Of a DNA stretch of 64,000 nt, positions 18,161 through 26,906 are shown one piece after another (position 1 is the first letter of the stretch; each line of letters opens with the position of its first letter). Source of the DNA: an uncultured Gammaproteobacteria bacterium (GTDB lineage: Bacteria > Pseudomonadota > Gammaproteobacteria > GCA-001735895); NCBI GenBank assembly GCA_913061315.1, contig CAJXUC010000004.1:49540-113539 (forward strand), written 5' to 3'. The notes beneath the pieces were generated by a model. The model had not been told where the DNA came from. It searched no databases and was given only the letters and a program-made list of their open reading frames with translations. The position numbers and the translations under genes were made by a program.

Positions 18161-18928
18161 ATGAAAATTATGACTTTCAGAAACATTGTTTTTTCTGCCG
18201 TTTTAGTTGGTATTATTGTAGGTTCGTTATACGGCCTGTTCCAGCAGTATCAAATTAATCCGATCATATATGCTGCAGAATCATATGAAGTCAGCGACGT
18301 AATAGCTCCAGCTAGCGCTGATGCACCTAATGATGCGCAAGCTGTCCATAGCCATGATCACGGCGATAACGCGGATTGGTCGCCAACCAACGACTTTCAG
18401 AGAGTCACGGCGACACTGGTGGCCAATGTCATGACTGCCATTACTTTTTCTTTAATTTTGTTATCCGTTATGTCGTTCCACAACCTAAAGTCAGATAAAC
18501 CAAAACTCAATTGGAAAACGGGCCTTTTATGGGGTGTAGCCCTTATGCTGTCTGTGTTTGTTGCCCCTAGCCTTTTGGGATTACAACCTGAAATTCCCGG
18601 CACTCTCTCCGAATCGATAGGACAACGCCAAGTTTGGTGGGTTTCTAGCGCGGTTGCCACCGCACTCGGTTTACTGCTGATTTATTACGCAGTCCCTGCT
18701 GTAAAAGTAGCTGGGGCTATATTGCTTATATTGCCTCAAATAATTGGTGCACCAACACCTGAAACACACAGCTATGCTAATACTGATCCAATAGCAATTG
18801 ATGCGTTGAATCTATTGTCAGGTCAGTTTGTCATTATGACAACCATTGGTATGGCAATATTCTGTTTGTTAATAGGTGCTTTATGCGGATTTTCAAGTAC
18901 TCGATTTGTTCGTTTTAAACAATCGTAA
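18161..18928 (+). CDS. cbtA: Cobalt transporter subunit CbtA
   Basis: 255-residue membrane protein with about five to six hydrophobic helices and a soluble loop after helix 1 containing VHSHDHGDNADW, typical of CbtA, the predicted cobalt permease found under B12 riboswitches. The first ATG (18161) has AGAAG almost touching it; an in-frame ATG at 18170 has better spacing (about ten bases), so the true start may be three codons later. It follows cbtB and precedes the chelatase subunit gene by 89 bp. Confidence 0.9.
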   Translation: MKIMTFRNIVFSAVLVGIIVGSLYGLFQQYQINPIIYAAESYEVSDVIAPASADAPNDAQAVHSHDHGDNADWSPTNDFQRVTATLVANVMTAITFSLILLSVMSFHNLKSDKPKLNWKTGLLWGVALMLSVFVAPSLLGLQPEIPGTLSESIGQRQVWWVSSAVATALGLLLIYYAVPAVKVAGAILLILPQIIGAPTPETHSYANTDPIAIDALNLLSGQFVIMTTIGMAIFCLLIGALCGFSSTRFVRFKQS

Positions 18929-19017
18929 TTAGTCTGTTCAGCCAGTAATTTTGACTAGAGTGCCTAAATAAGTGAGCCTAATTATTAGTTTTATTCACCT
19001 TTAAACATTAGTTTCCC

Positions 19018-20724
19018 ATGGGTCATCATTTTCCATTTACAGCCATTGTTGGTCAGGCACGCCTGAAGACGGCATTACTGCTTATCAGCATAGATCCTGC
19101 GATTGGCGGTTTACTGCTAAGCGGGCCACGTGGTAGTGCTAAATCTACCCTAGTACGCAGTCTCGCTAGTCTAAATCAAAGTCAGCCATTTGTTACCGTA
19201 CCACTGGGTGCTAGCGAAGAAATGGTGACAGGGTCTCTGGATCTAGATCAAGCTTTAAGTCAGTCGAAACTCGCTTTTAAACCGGGGTTATTAGCCAAAG
19301 CCAATGATGGCATATTGTATGTTGACGAAGTCAATTTACTCGCCGACCATCTGGTAGACCTGCTACTTGATGCCGCAGCCTCCGGCACCAATCTAGTAGA
19401 ACGTGATGGCATCAGTCATCAACATGATGCACTATTTTCTTTGGTCGGCACGATGAACCCAGATGAAGGTGAACTCCGACCCCAGCTACTGGATCGATTT
19501 GGATTGATGGCCAATGTTGACATTCAGTTTTCTATTGAACAACGGCAGTTAGTGGTCAAGCAGCGGCTTGAGTTTGATAGTAACCCAGCACAATTTATTG
19601 ACCAACAAAAAGTAACTTTGACTGAACTCCGTACACAACTCAACTGGGCGACTGAAAACTTACCTTCGGTAACCGTGAGTGAAGCAATTAGCCATCAAAT
19701 TGCATTGAAGTGTGCAGATGCTCAGGTTGAAGGTTTCCGCGCAGACATTACAATGCACCGCGCCAGCAGAGCACACGCAGCACTTAAACAGCGTTTAGAA
19801 GTACTAGAATCTGATCTGGCAGCGATTGAAGACCTGGTCTTGAGTCATCGTCGCAATACACCACCACCTTCATCACCACCCACTGGTAGTTCGTCTGCAC
19901 CAGATAACACACCTCAAAAGTCACAAAATACTCAGACTGAATCATCAATTCAAGGCTCTTGGGGTGCAATGGAATCGGCTACTACTGACACTAATCAAAC
20001 CCTTGCTCTACCCAAGCCACCTAAAGTTGATGTCATAGCAACAGTCCTGTCAAACCTCACAACAACCATCAGCCAACGCAAAGGCCGTTCTGTATCCAAT
20101 CGTTTTTTGGACAGAATATCGATGAATCGGGCTTTAATTAGCACCCCTAAAATTAACTGGTTTCGCAGCCTCGCGACCAAAATATCGTCTGTTTCTCTTG
20201 AATCCAACCAGCTAAAGTACCGCTATCCACAGCCACGCAATACTGAGCTAAAACTGGTTTTACTCGATACTTCATCATCTACACTGTCTGGGCAGGGCCT
20301 TGCAAAGGCTAAAGGCGTTATAAAGGAGCTCTCTCGACAGGCGTATTTAAAGCGACAAAAGTTATGCCTTTTGACGTTTGGTAACAATCAGGTAATCACC
20401 TTGATACACACTCAACGGGCGCCTAAAAACATTCAATCCAAGCTCGATTTGATAAAAGCTGGTGGTGGGACTCCGATACGTCAAGTGTTAGATCACGCTC
20501 AACACTTACTTTTAGGTCAACGTCATCAGAGCCTCGACTGTTCAGTTTATCTCATAACTGATGGCAGACTAGAGCAATCAATCTACTCCCATGCATTACT
20601 TTCAGAGCATCATGTCACAATCGTTGATATCGAATCGAGCCGTATTAAGCTTGGACTAGGAAAGCAATTAGCCGATGCCATTTCAGCCCATTATCTGCCC
20701 TTGTCTAAACTGACAGCCGTCTAA
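19018..20724 (+). CDS. ChlI/ChlD-type fused chelatase subunit (putative CobN partner)
   Basis: 568-residue fusion of an AAA+ ATPase and a von Willebrand A domain, as in magnesium-chelatase subunits I and D. Walker A is GPRGSAKST (36-44), Walker B ILYVDEVNLL (99-108), and MNPDEGELRPQLLDRFG (146-162) is the ChlI-type signature. A Pro/Ser/Thr linker (about 280-312) leads to the VWA domain with the MIDAS motif DTSSS (417-421) and LITDGR. No bacteriochlorophyll genes are present. The setting among cobalamin genes and the presence of cobN in the window suggest it powers cobalt insertion in place of CobS/CobT-type subunits of aerobic cobaltochelatase. Confidence 0.88.
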   Translation: MGHHFPFTAIVGQARLKTALLLISIDPAIGGLLLSGPRGSAKSTLVRSLASLNQSQPFVTVPLGASEEMVTGSLDLDQALSQSKLAFKPGLLAKANDGILYVDEVNLLADHLVDLLLDAAASGTNLVERDGISHQHDALFSLVGTMNPDEGELRPQLLDRFGLMANVDIQFSIEQRQLVVKQRLEFDSNPAQFIDQQKVTLTELRTQLNWATENLPSVTVSEAISHQIALKCADAQVEGFRADITMHRASRAHAALKQRLEVLESDLAAIEDLVLSHRRNTPPPSSPPTGSSSAPDNTPQKSQNTQTESSIQGSWGAMESATTDTNQTLALPKPPKVDVIATVLSNLTTTISQRKGRSVSNRFLDRISMNRALISTPKINWFRSLATKISSVSLESNQLKYRYPQPRNTELKLVLLDTSSSTLSGQGLAKAKGVIKELSRQAYLKRQKLCLLTFGNNQVITLIHTQRAPKNIQSKLDLIKAGGGTPIRQVLDHAQHLLLGQRHQSLDCSVYLITDGRLEQSIYSHALLSEHHVTIVDIESSRIKLGLGKQLADAISAHYLPLSKLTAV

Positions 20725-20753
20725 CCCAAAAACTACTTGAGAGGATTACGTCA

Positions 20754-21359
20754 ATGAGCGACAAAGATAGCGAAGAAAAACACCTCTACAAAATGCAAAA
20801 GAAAAAGGCAATCATCGATGCACGCATTGCTAAAGCTACAGAAGAACGCGGTGTATTGATTTTAATGAAAGGCAATGGCAAAGGCAAAAGTTCATCCGCT
20901 TTTGGTACAATGGCACGCTCACTAGGACACGGACTGCGCGCCGGTGTTGTTCAGTTTAGCAAAGGCTGGTTAGAGACCGGTGAGCACTTATTTTTTAAAG
21001 ATCATCCAATGGTTGATTTCCACGTGATGGGCCATGGTTTCACTTGGGAAACACAAGACAAAACCCAAGATATAGCTGCTGCACAAAGCGCTTGGGAAGT
21101 GGCCAAAGCGATGCTCTCTGACGATCGGTACAACATTTTAATATTTGATGAAATGTCCTACATGTTCAAATATGGTTATTTAGATGTCTCACCCGTTATC
21201 ACCGCATTGGCCAACCGCCCAACCCACCAAAGTGTCATTATTACTGGGCGCACCATGCACCGTGAACTGGGTGAAGTAGCCGATACCATCAGCAAAATTG
21301 AAGATGTCGAACATGCTTTTCGTAAGGGCGTCAAGGCTCAGCCTGGCATAGAATGGTAG
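20754..21359 (+). CDS. cobO: Cob(I)yrinic acid a,c-diamide adenosyltransferase
   Basis: CobO/BtuR/CobA-type ATP:corrinoid adenosyltransferase, which attaches the 5'-deoxyadenosyl upper ligand. The 201-residue length is normal. The P-loop is GNGKGKSS (residues 40-47), and ILIFDEMSYMFKYGYL and VIITGRTMHREL are conserved in the family. A ribosome site GAGAGG precedes the ATG. Its last seven bases overlap the start of cobB, so the two are translationally coupled. Confidence 0.95.
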   Translation: MSDKDSEEKHLYKMQKKKAIIDARIAKATEERGVLILMKGNGKGKSSSAFGTMARSLGHGLRAGVVQFSKGWLETGEHLFFKDHPMVDFHVMGHGFTWETQDKTQDIAAAQSAWEVAKAMLSDDRYNILIFDEMSYMFKYGYLDVSPVITALANRPTHQSVIITGRTMHRELGEVADTISKIEDVEHAFRKGVKAQPGIEW

Positions 21360-22645
21360 CTTCGACTCTTTGTTCCGCGCTATTTTTTTGCGCTCCCGCT
21401 TCTGGTCAAGGCAAGACCACAATCACCTCCGGTATTGCCCGCTATCATCGTAATCAGGGTCTGGACGTTCGCGTGTTTAAAACGGGTCCAGACTACCTTG
21501 ACCCATTAGTTTTAGAGCAAGCCTCGGGCAAGCCAGTTATTCAGCTCGACTTATGGATGGTTGGCGAGGCCGAGTGCAAGCGCCTGCTGTACCAAGCAGC
21601 CAAGGAAGCTGATTTGATTTTAATCGAAGGCGTTATGGGTATGTTTGACGGCAATCCAAGTGGCGCCGATATGGCACAATTCTTTGGCATTCCTATTGCG
21701 ATCGTGATTGACGCTCGATCAATGGCACAAACCTTTGGTGCTATCGCGTTAGGCCTTGCCCACCACCGACCCGAATTAAAAATAGCGGGCGTCATTGCCA
21801 ATGCGCTCGGCAGCGATCGACACGAATTACTCATTACTGAAGCCATGCCAGAATCTGTCAAATTACTCGGCTGCGTGCGTCGCCACCCAGACATTGTGCT
21901 ACCCGAACGACATTTAGGCCTTGTTCATCCGAATGAAGTCATCGACATGGATGAGCGCCTTGACGCATTAGCCGATGTCATGTTCCAGTCAGGGCTTACT
22001 GCCCTGCCCGACCCAGTCAAATTTGAAAATGATTCAGAAGCAGAGATAGAAAAATTGCTTCAGGGCCTAACGATTGGCATTGCAAAAGACGATGCCTTTA
22101 GTTTTATTTATGCTGCCAATATAAAATTGCTCAAAGCAATGGGCGCTACCTGTGTCTATTTTTCTCCAATGGCCGATAGCCAGTTGCCTGAAGTGAACGC
22201 ATTGTGGTTACCCGGTGGCTACCCCGAACTTCATCACAAAGTACTGGCTGCCAACCAAGCCATGCAACACCAGTTAAGGGCCTTCCATTCCAGTGGTAAA
22301 AAAATTCTAGCCGAATGTGGCGGTATGCTATATTTAATGGAATCACTTACCGACCTGACAGGCCAACAAACTGATATGGTTGGTCTGTTACCTGGACAGG
22401 GTATTATGCGAGAGCGCGGTGGCTGCCAAGGCATGCAATACGCACCATTACCTGAAGGCGAATTTCGTGGTCATGCACATCACCGCAGTCGATGCGAGCA
22501 TAAACTGGAACCTATCGCCTTTGGCCGACGTATCAGCCACCCAGCGCCAGGCGAGCCTATTTATCAAACAGATAACTTGACCGCAAGTTACCTGCATTTG
22601 TACTTTCCATCTAATCCTCAAGCGCTCGCCTCATTGTTGCGATAG
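21353..22645 (+). CDS. cobB: Cobyrinate a,c-diamide synthase, copy 1
   Basis: CobB/CbiA enzyme that amidates the a and c side chains of the corrin using glutamine and ATP. The 430-residue product has an N-terminal dethiobiotin-synthetase-like ATPase domain with APASGQGKTT (P-loop, about 14-23) and KTGPDYLDP, and a C-terminal class I glutaminase-like domain with nucleophile Cys322 in LAECGGMLY and the histidine region GHAHHRS. It overlaps cobO by seven bases and is the last clear cobalamin gene of the riboswitch-led run. A second, intact copy lies at 39117-40439. Confidence 0.93.
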   Translation: MVASTLCSALFFCAPASGQGKTTITSGIARYHRNQGLDVRVFKTGPDYLDPLVLEQASGKPVIQLDLWMVGEAECKRLLYQAAKEADLILIEGVMGMFDGNPSGADMAQFFGIPIAIVIDARSMAQTFGAIALGLAHHRPELKIAGVIANALGSDRHELLITEAMPESVKLLGCVRRHPDIVLPERHLGLVHPNEVIDMDERLDALADVMFQSGLTALPDPVKFENDSEAEIEKLLQGLTIGIAKDDAFSFIYAANIKLLKAMGATCVYFSPMADSQLPEVNALWLPGGYPELHHKVLAANQAMQHQLRAFHSSGKKILAECGGMLYLMESLTDLTGQQTDMVGLLPGQGIMRERGGCQGMQYAPLPEGEFRGHAHHRSRCEHKLEPIAFGRRISHPAPGEPIYQTDNLTASYLHLYFPSNPQALASLLR

Positions 22646-22695
22646 CGTTTTTATTCTTTGGTAAAGCAGTTAGAGTTGAACCTAGGCAATCATCA

Positions 22696-23019
22696 TTGAG
22701 CGACTCCAACCATCATCATTTGATACTCTATTTCGCGCGTTACCTCGAGAATGACCGTGAAGTGATTGAGGCTATCCAGTTATTTGGTCAGTCATTTCAG
22801 CTCGAAAACAGCAGCTGGCAGTTTACAATGCTAGACTTGCACCAGTTTTGCAGCGAACAAATCCACTCCATTAAAAACCTCAATTACTCTTCATTCAAAC
22901 AATTGATTTATCAGAATCCAACGAATCAGTTATTGAGAGATCATGGTGGTCAATTTGAAGTTTTCTTAAATTCTGGAAAGATTAAAAAAACTATTTATTG
23001 TTTAAACCGTATTCAATAG
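22696..23019 (+). CDS. Hypothetical protein downstream of cobB
   Basis: 107-residue open frame beginning at a TTG, 50 bp after cobB. I do not recognise it. The sequence is soluble, rich in aromatic and polar residues, starts with SDSNHHHLILYFARYLEN, and has no signal peptide or membrane span. The ribosome site is weak. Position suggests it could be the last gene of the cbtB-cobB transcript; it may also be a chance frame. Confidence 0.45.
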   Translation: MSDSNHHHLILYFARYLENDREVIEAIQLFGQSFQLENSSWQFTMLDLHQFCSEQIHSIKNLNYSSFKQLIYQNPTNQLLRDHGGQFEVFLNSGKIKKTIYCLNRIQ

Positions 23020-23341
23020 TAACATTTTAGGTACCAAGCAATAACTTAATAGAATAGTTCAACATTCTTTTTTATATATTCAGTCCATCGACTAATTTCT
23101 GTCATTCTTCACCAAACATTCGTTAACTGACTTTCATCAATAGAAGTTCCGTCTGAACTTAGCTTGATAGGCAAAAACAATCGAATGATAACTTCTTTTA
23201 ATTGGACTAAAGTATTTTGCAGGGGGATAACTGTAGTTGGTCCTTACCAATAACTATAAACGTGTAGATCTGAACGTATATAAATAGGGGCCTATATGTT
23301 CAGTACTCCCCCTGCATGTAAAAATGATGGAGAGGCAAAGT
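23020..23341. other. soxC leader and promoter region
   Basis: 322 bp before soxC with no gene. The distal half is AT-rich; the proximal 120 bp contains the nested inverted repeats described at 23218-23316 and an AT-rich TATATAAAT at 23277-23285, which lies inside one of the stems. I could not fix a promoter. Confidence 0.6.
23218..23316 (+). promoter_or_regulatory. Candidate structured RNA leader of soxCD
   Basis: TGCAGGGGGA (23218-23227) and TCCCCCTGCA (23307-23316) are a perfect 10-bp inverted repeat that would enclose two further stems. One is TGTAGTTGGT (23232-23241) with ACC plus AACTATA (23246-23248, 23252-23258), broken by a three-base bulge. The other is CTGAACGTATA (23270-23280) with TATATGTTCAG (23293-23303), eleven pairs with one G-U. 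Together they form a three-way junction ending 13 bases before the soxC ribosome site GGAGAGG (23329-23335). The ACTCC next to the closing stem could alternatively pair with that ribosome site. I do not recognise it as a known riboswitch class. Confidence 0.5.
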
Positions 23342-24769
23342 ATGAACGATAATAGTTCGAATAACGACTATGATAAAAAAACGCGCACTCTGATCCAAGG
23401 AATGGTTGAGGCTGAAGAAAAAGCGATTGCTAGTCGAAAAAAACAAGCCGCACCAGAAGAAGAGTGTGAATGCAGGGACGGCATGTTCCCTAATGGTAAA
23501 ACCCCACCTATTGCTAGTCGTCGCCAGTTTCTTGCAGCAACAGCTTCTGGTGCGGCCGCAATAGCGGTTGGCAGTGCAGCCAATGCGGCAGTTCCTGCGG
23601 GCTCAATGGATTACCCTGTTCAGGATGATCCGAGCAAAGTACAAGGCCGATTAACCAATGATGATGGGGGTTACGGATCTCGTTCACAATTTGAAACTGA
23701 ATCGCGCTGGCGCTTCCCTACCGCAACTAAAGAATCCTCCTGGACAATGACGCCACTAGATAGTGGTCACGGTATCGTTACCCCGTCTGGATTGCACTTT
23801 GAAAGACACCATGGTGGCATTCCGAATATCAATCCTGACAAACATGAATTAATTGTCCATGGCATGGTTGATGGCGCGCGAAAATACACCATGGAAGATT
23901 TAACAAGATTCCCTTCTGTATCGCGCTTTCACTTTATTGAGTGTTCCGGTAATGGTTTGACTGAATGGCGTAAGCCCACCTTAAAAACAGTTCAAGGCAC
24001 TCACGGCCTCACCAGTACAACCGAATGGACAGGTGTTCCTTTATCAACCATATTGCGAGAAGTCGGTGTGCAAGAAGGGGCCGCCTGGATACTCGCTGAA
24101 GGTGCCGATGCAGCTGTTATGACACGTAGTGTTCCAATCGACAAAGCTTGGGATGACGCTATGTTGGTGTACGCCCAAAACGGTGAAGCCATACGGCCCG
24201 AACAAGGCTATCCACTGCGTTTATTATTACCAGGGTTTGAAGGAAACACCCATATTAAATGGTTAAGACGTCTGGAAATTAGCGATAAGCCGTTTATGAC
24301 GAGAGAAGAAACTTCAAAATATACCGATCTACTAGATGGCGGTAAAGCACGTCAATTCTCTTTCATGATGGAAGCAAAATCTGTTATTACTTTTCCTTCA
24401 GGGGAAATGAAACTACCAAAGCCCGGCTTCTACGAGATAAGTGGTTTAGCCTGGACTGGCAAAGGGCGCATAAAACGAGTTGAAGTCTCAGTGGATGGTG
24501 GCGTTAGCTGGCAGCTTGCCGAATTGCAAACGCCCATATTATCAAAATGTCACACCCGATTTCGCTTTCCATGGCGTTGGGATGGAAAACCGACGATATT
24601 ACAGAGCCGTTGCCAAGATGAAACCGGCTACGTGCAACCCACAATAAAGCAACTGGTCGAAGAACGTGGTCTTGACGGTGGGAAATATGGTTCGATTTAT
24701 CATTTAAATGGCATTCAAAGCTGGGCTGTTGCAGCCGATGGAGGTGTTAGCAATGTTCACCAATATTAA
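23342..24769 (+). CDS. soxC: Sulfane dehydrogenase molybdenum subunit SoxC
   Basis: Sulfite-oxidase-family molybdoprotein; with SoxD it oxidises the outer sulfur of SoxY-bound sulfane during thiosulfate oxidation in the periplasm. I start at the ATG at 23342, six bases after GGAGAGG, giving 475 residues. The Tat motif ASRRQFLAA has its arginines at 60-61, after an unusually long N-region that includes a CEC motif. The molybdopterin cysteine is Cys201 in FHFIECSGNG. The C-terminal dimerisation domain has the SoxC-like ending YHLNGIQSWAV. A SorA-type sulfite dehydrogenase is the main alternative. It overlaps soxD by 17 bases. Confidence 0.88.
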   Translation: MNDNSSNNDYDKKTRTLIQGMVEAEEKAIASRKKQAAPEEECECRDGMFPNGKTPPIASRRQFLAATASGAAAIAVGSAANAAVPAGSMDYPVQDDPSKVQGRLTNDDGGYGSRSQFETESRWRFPTATKESSWTMTPLDSGHGIVTPSGLHFERHHGGIPNINPDKHELIVHGMVDGARKYTMEDLTRFPSVSRFHFIECSGNGLTEWRKPTLKTVQGTHGLTSTTEWTGVPLSTILREVGVQEGAAWILAEGADAAVMTRSVPIDKAWDDAMLVYAQNGEAIRPEQGYPLRLLLPGFEGNTHIKWLRRLEISDKPFMTREETSKYTDLLDGGKARQFSFMMEAKSVITFPSGEMKLPKPGFYEISGLAWTGKGRIKRVEVSVDGGVSWQLAELQTPILSKCHTRFRFPWRWDGKPTILQSRCQDETGYVQPTIKQLVEERGLDGGKYGSIYHLNGIQSWAVAADGGVSNVHQY

Positions 24770-25337
24770 AATTTCTAGTTTATTAGGTACACTTTTGCTG
24801 TCTCTTACATTAGGGACTTTTCCAGTGATTTCCTTTGCAGCTACTGGCTATGGGGGACCTTACAACTTTGGTATGCCAGCCAGCGCTGCTGAGATAGCCT
24901 TGATCGATATTGACGCCATGCCAGATGGTCGTGGCTTACCCTCAGGCAGTGGTAACTACCAAAAAGGTAAAGGCGTTTACACTGCAAAATGTATGGGCTG
25001 CCATGGCGCTGATCTTGCTGGTGTAAAAGGCACAGGAGCAGCTGCGTTAATAGGTGGCAGGGGCTCTCTTGCCAGTGGTAAGCCTAAAAAAACGGTTGAA
25101 AGTTACTGGCCGTATGCTTCAACTGTCTTTGATTATGTTAAACGGGCAATGCCATTTAATGCACCAGGCTCTTTAACCGATGACGAAGTTTATGCAGTGG
25201 TCGCTTATGTACTGGGGGAGGCTAATATATTTGATAAATCAGCTAGTCTGAATGCAAAAAGCTTACCGATGATCGATATGCCAAACAAAGATGGTTTTAT
25301 CTCTGACCCAAGACCGGATGTCTTTAACTACGAGTAA
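24753..25337 (+). CDS. soxD: SoxD-type c-type cytochrome, partner of SoxC
   Basis: 194-residue periplasmic cytochrome with a Sec signal peptide ending near FAATGYGG and a single haem motif CMGCH (Cys80, Cys83, His84); a Met in YVKRAMPFNAPGSLTDDEVY is the probable sixth ligand. It would pass electrons from SoxC onward. I start at the ATG at 24753, preceded by GGAGG inside the end of soxC. It is half the length of the diheme SoxD of Paracoccus and has only one CxxCH. No other sox gene is in the window. Confidence 0.85.
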   Translation: MFTNIKISSLLGTLLLSLTLGTFPVISFAATGYGGPYNFGMPASAAEIALIDIDAMPDGRGLPSGSGNYQKGKGVYTAKCMGCHGADLAGVKGTGAAALIGGRGSLASGKPKKTVESYWPYASTVFDYVKRAMPFNAPGSLTDDEVYAVVAYVLGEANIFDKSASLNAKSLPMIDMPNKDGFISDPRPDVFNYE

Positions 25338-25736
25338 ATGCCGTTAAAAATTAAAAGGTTTAAACTAATTTGACGGTGCACTCGGTTTGTGCACTGTCAG
25401 TTAGCACCTCCCAAAACCTAAATGTAATTTTCTTCGGAAAGCATTATCTCCCTTCACAGCTGCTGCAATTTCTTAGGTTTGGTAACAACCGCAATCTAAA
25501 CTTTACAGTAATATCGGTCAACAATAAGTACTGGTAAATTAGGCTAATTGAATTGAATAATCAAAAAACATTGATTCTAAATAACACACCTCAATTTAAA
25601 ATATTAATAAGCATATAATGAATCAAACGGAAGAATGGTTCCTTTAAATTCAATACCACCCGTTAAATAGGCTAGAATTGATTTGTAAAAATGAATTACT
25701 CCTAATTCTTTCAATACCATACTCTAGGAATTTCCA
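25338..25736. other. Intergenic region soxD/sucC
   Basis: 399 bp without a gene. It contains the stem-loop after soxD (25371-25399) and an AT-rich stretch with TATAAT at 25614-25619, a possible -10 for sucC without a convincing -35. The sucC ribosome site is AGGA about eight bases before its ATG. Confidence 0.5.
25371..25399 (+). terminator. Stem-loop after soxD, possible terminator
   Basis: TGACGGTGCAC (25371-25381) pairs with GTGCACTGTCA (25389-25399) along eleven positions with one G-U and a seven-base loop. It begins 34 bp after the soxD stop. There is no U-run after it, so it may act as a transcript-end stabiliser rather than an intrinsic terminator. Confidence 0.45.
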
Positions 25737-26906
25737 ATGAACCTACATGAATACCAAGCGAAAGCGCTATTTCGCGCCTATGGCATTCCAGTTCCTAACG
25801 GTAAAGTTGCCTTTAGCGCTGACGAAGCCATTGAGGCAACTCAATCTCTTAACGGTGATAAGGTCATTGTTAAAGCCCAAGTCCATGCCGGTGGGCGAGG
25901 CAAAGCGGGTGGCGTCAAAATAGTTGGTAGCGCTGCTGAAGCAGGTGAAGTCGCGCGTGCCATGTTGGGCACCCACCTGGTTACTTTTCAGACCGATGCC
26001 AATGGACAACCCATTAACCGGGTGTTAGTTGAAGAAACCTGTGACATCGCCAATGAACTCTATTTAGGCGTTGTACTTGATCGTTCACTGCGTCGCGTAG
26101 TCATCATGGCTTCTACCGAAGGGGGCGTAGAGATTGAAACAGTCGCCGAAGAAACACCTGAAAAAATTCTGAAGGTCACTCTTAACCCTATGACTGGCGT
26201 TATGCCTTACCAATGCCGCGAACTGGCTTTTGGTTTAGGTTTGAAGGGCGATCAAATTAAGCAGTTTACAAAACTTCTGATCGGTCTGGGTCAATTAGTC
26301 ATTGAAAAAGACATCGCTTTGGTTGAAGTCAATCCGCTGGTGATTACGGGTAGTGGTGATCTGTTATGTCTTGATGGCAAGATCAATATTGATAGTAATG
26401 CGCTTTATCGCCACCCCGATTTAGTCGAGATGCGAGATAAAAGTCAGGAAGATGAGCGAGAGAATCGTGCGGCTGATTGGGATCTTAACTATGTTGCACT
26501 CGATGGTGAGATAGGTTGTATGGTCAATGGTGCCGGACTCGCCATGGCAACCATGGATATCATTCAGTTAAGTGGTGGCAAGCCTGCCAACTTTCTAGAC
26601 GTCGGTGGTGGTGCCACTAAAGAGCGCGTGGCTGAAGCGCTTAAAATCATTTTATCTGATGACAAGGTAAAAGGTATTTTGGTTAATATCTTTGGCGGCA
26701 TTGTGCGCTGTGACTTAATTGCCGAAGGTATTATTGCTGCGGTTGCTGAAGTGAATATTTCGGTACCGATTGTCGTTCGACTAGAGGGCACGAAAGCCAC
26801 GGAAGGCACGGCTATATTAAATGCGAGTGATTTAAACCTAATTGCCGCTCAAGACTTGGGTGAGGCTGCGGCAAAGATAGTCGCCGCCGTAGGAGAAGCA
26901 AAATGA
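25737..26906 (+). CDS. sucC: Succinyl-CoA synthetase beta subunit
   Basis: ADP/GDP-forming subunit of the TCA-cycle enzyme that converts succinyl-CoA to succinate. The 389-residue protein starts with [12 protein letters not shown], has the ATP-grasp lysine region [17 protein letters not shown], and ends with the CoA-ligase domain containing [10 protein letters not shown] and EGT. It overlaps sucD by four bases (ATGA). It is not next to sucAB, which are not in the window. Confidence 0.97.
   Translation: MNLHEYQAKALFRAYGIPVPNGKVAFSADEAIEATQSLNGDKVIVKAQVHAGGRGKAGGVKIVGSAAEAGEVARAMLGTHLVTFQTDANGQPINRVLVEETCDIANELYLGVVLDRSLRRVVIMASTEGGVEIETVAEETPEKILKVTLNPMTGVMPYQCRELAFGLGLKGDQIKQFTKLLIGLGQLVIEKDIALVEVNPLVITGSGDLLCLDGKINIDSNALYRHPDLVEMRDKSQEDERENRAADWDLNYVALDGEIGCMVNGAGLAMATMDIIQLSGGKPANFLDVGGGATKERVAEALKIILSDDKVKGILVNIFGGIVRCDLIAEGIIAAVAEVNISVPIVVRLEGTKATEGTAILNASDLNLIAAQDLGEAAAKIVAAVGEAK

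Noticed and set aside
21541..21894. 117-codon open frame antisense to cobB copy 1
   Set aside because: Contained in a well-supported gene; no recognisable domain or ribosome site.
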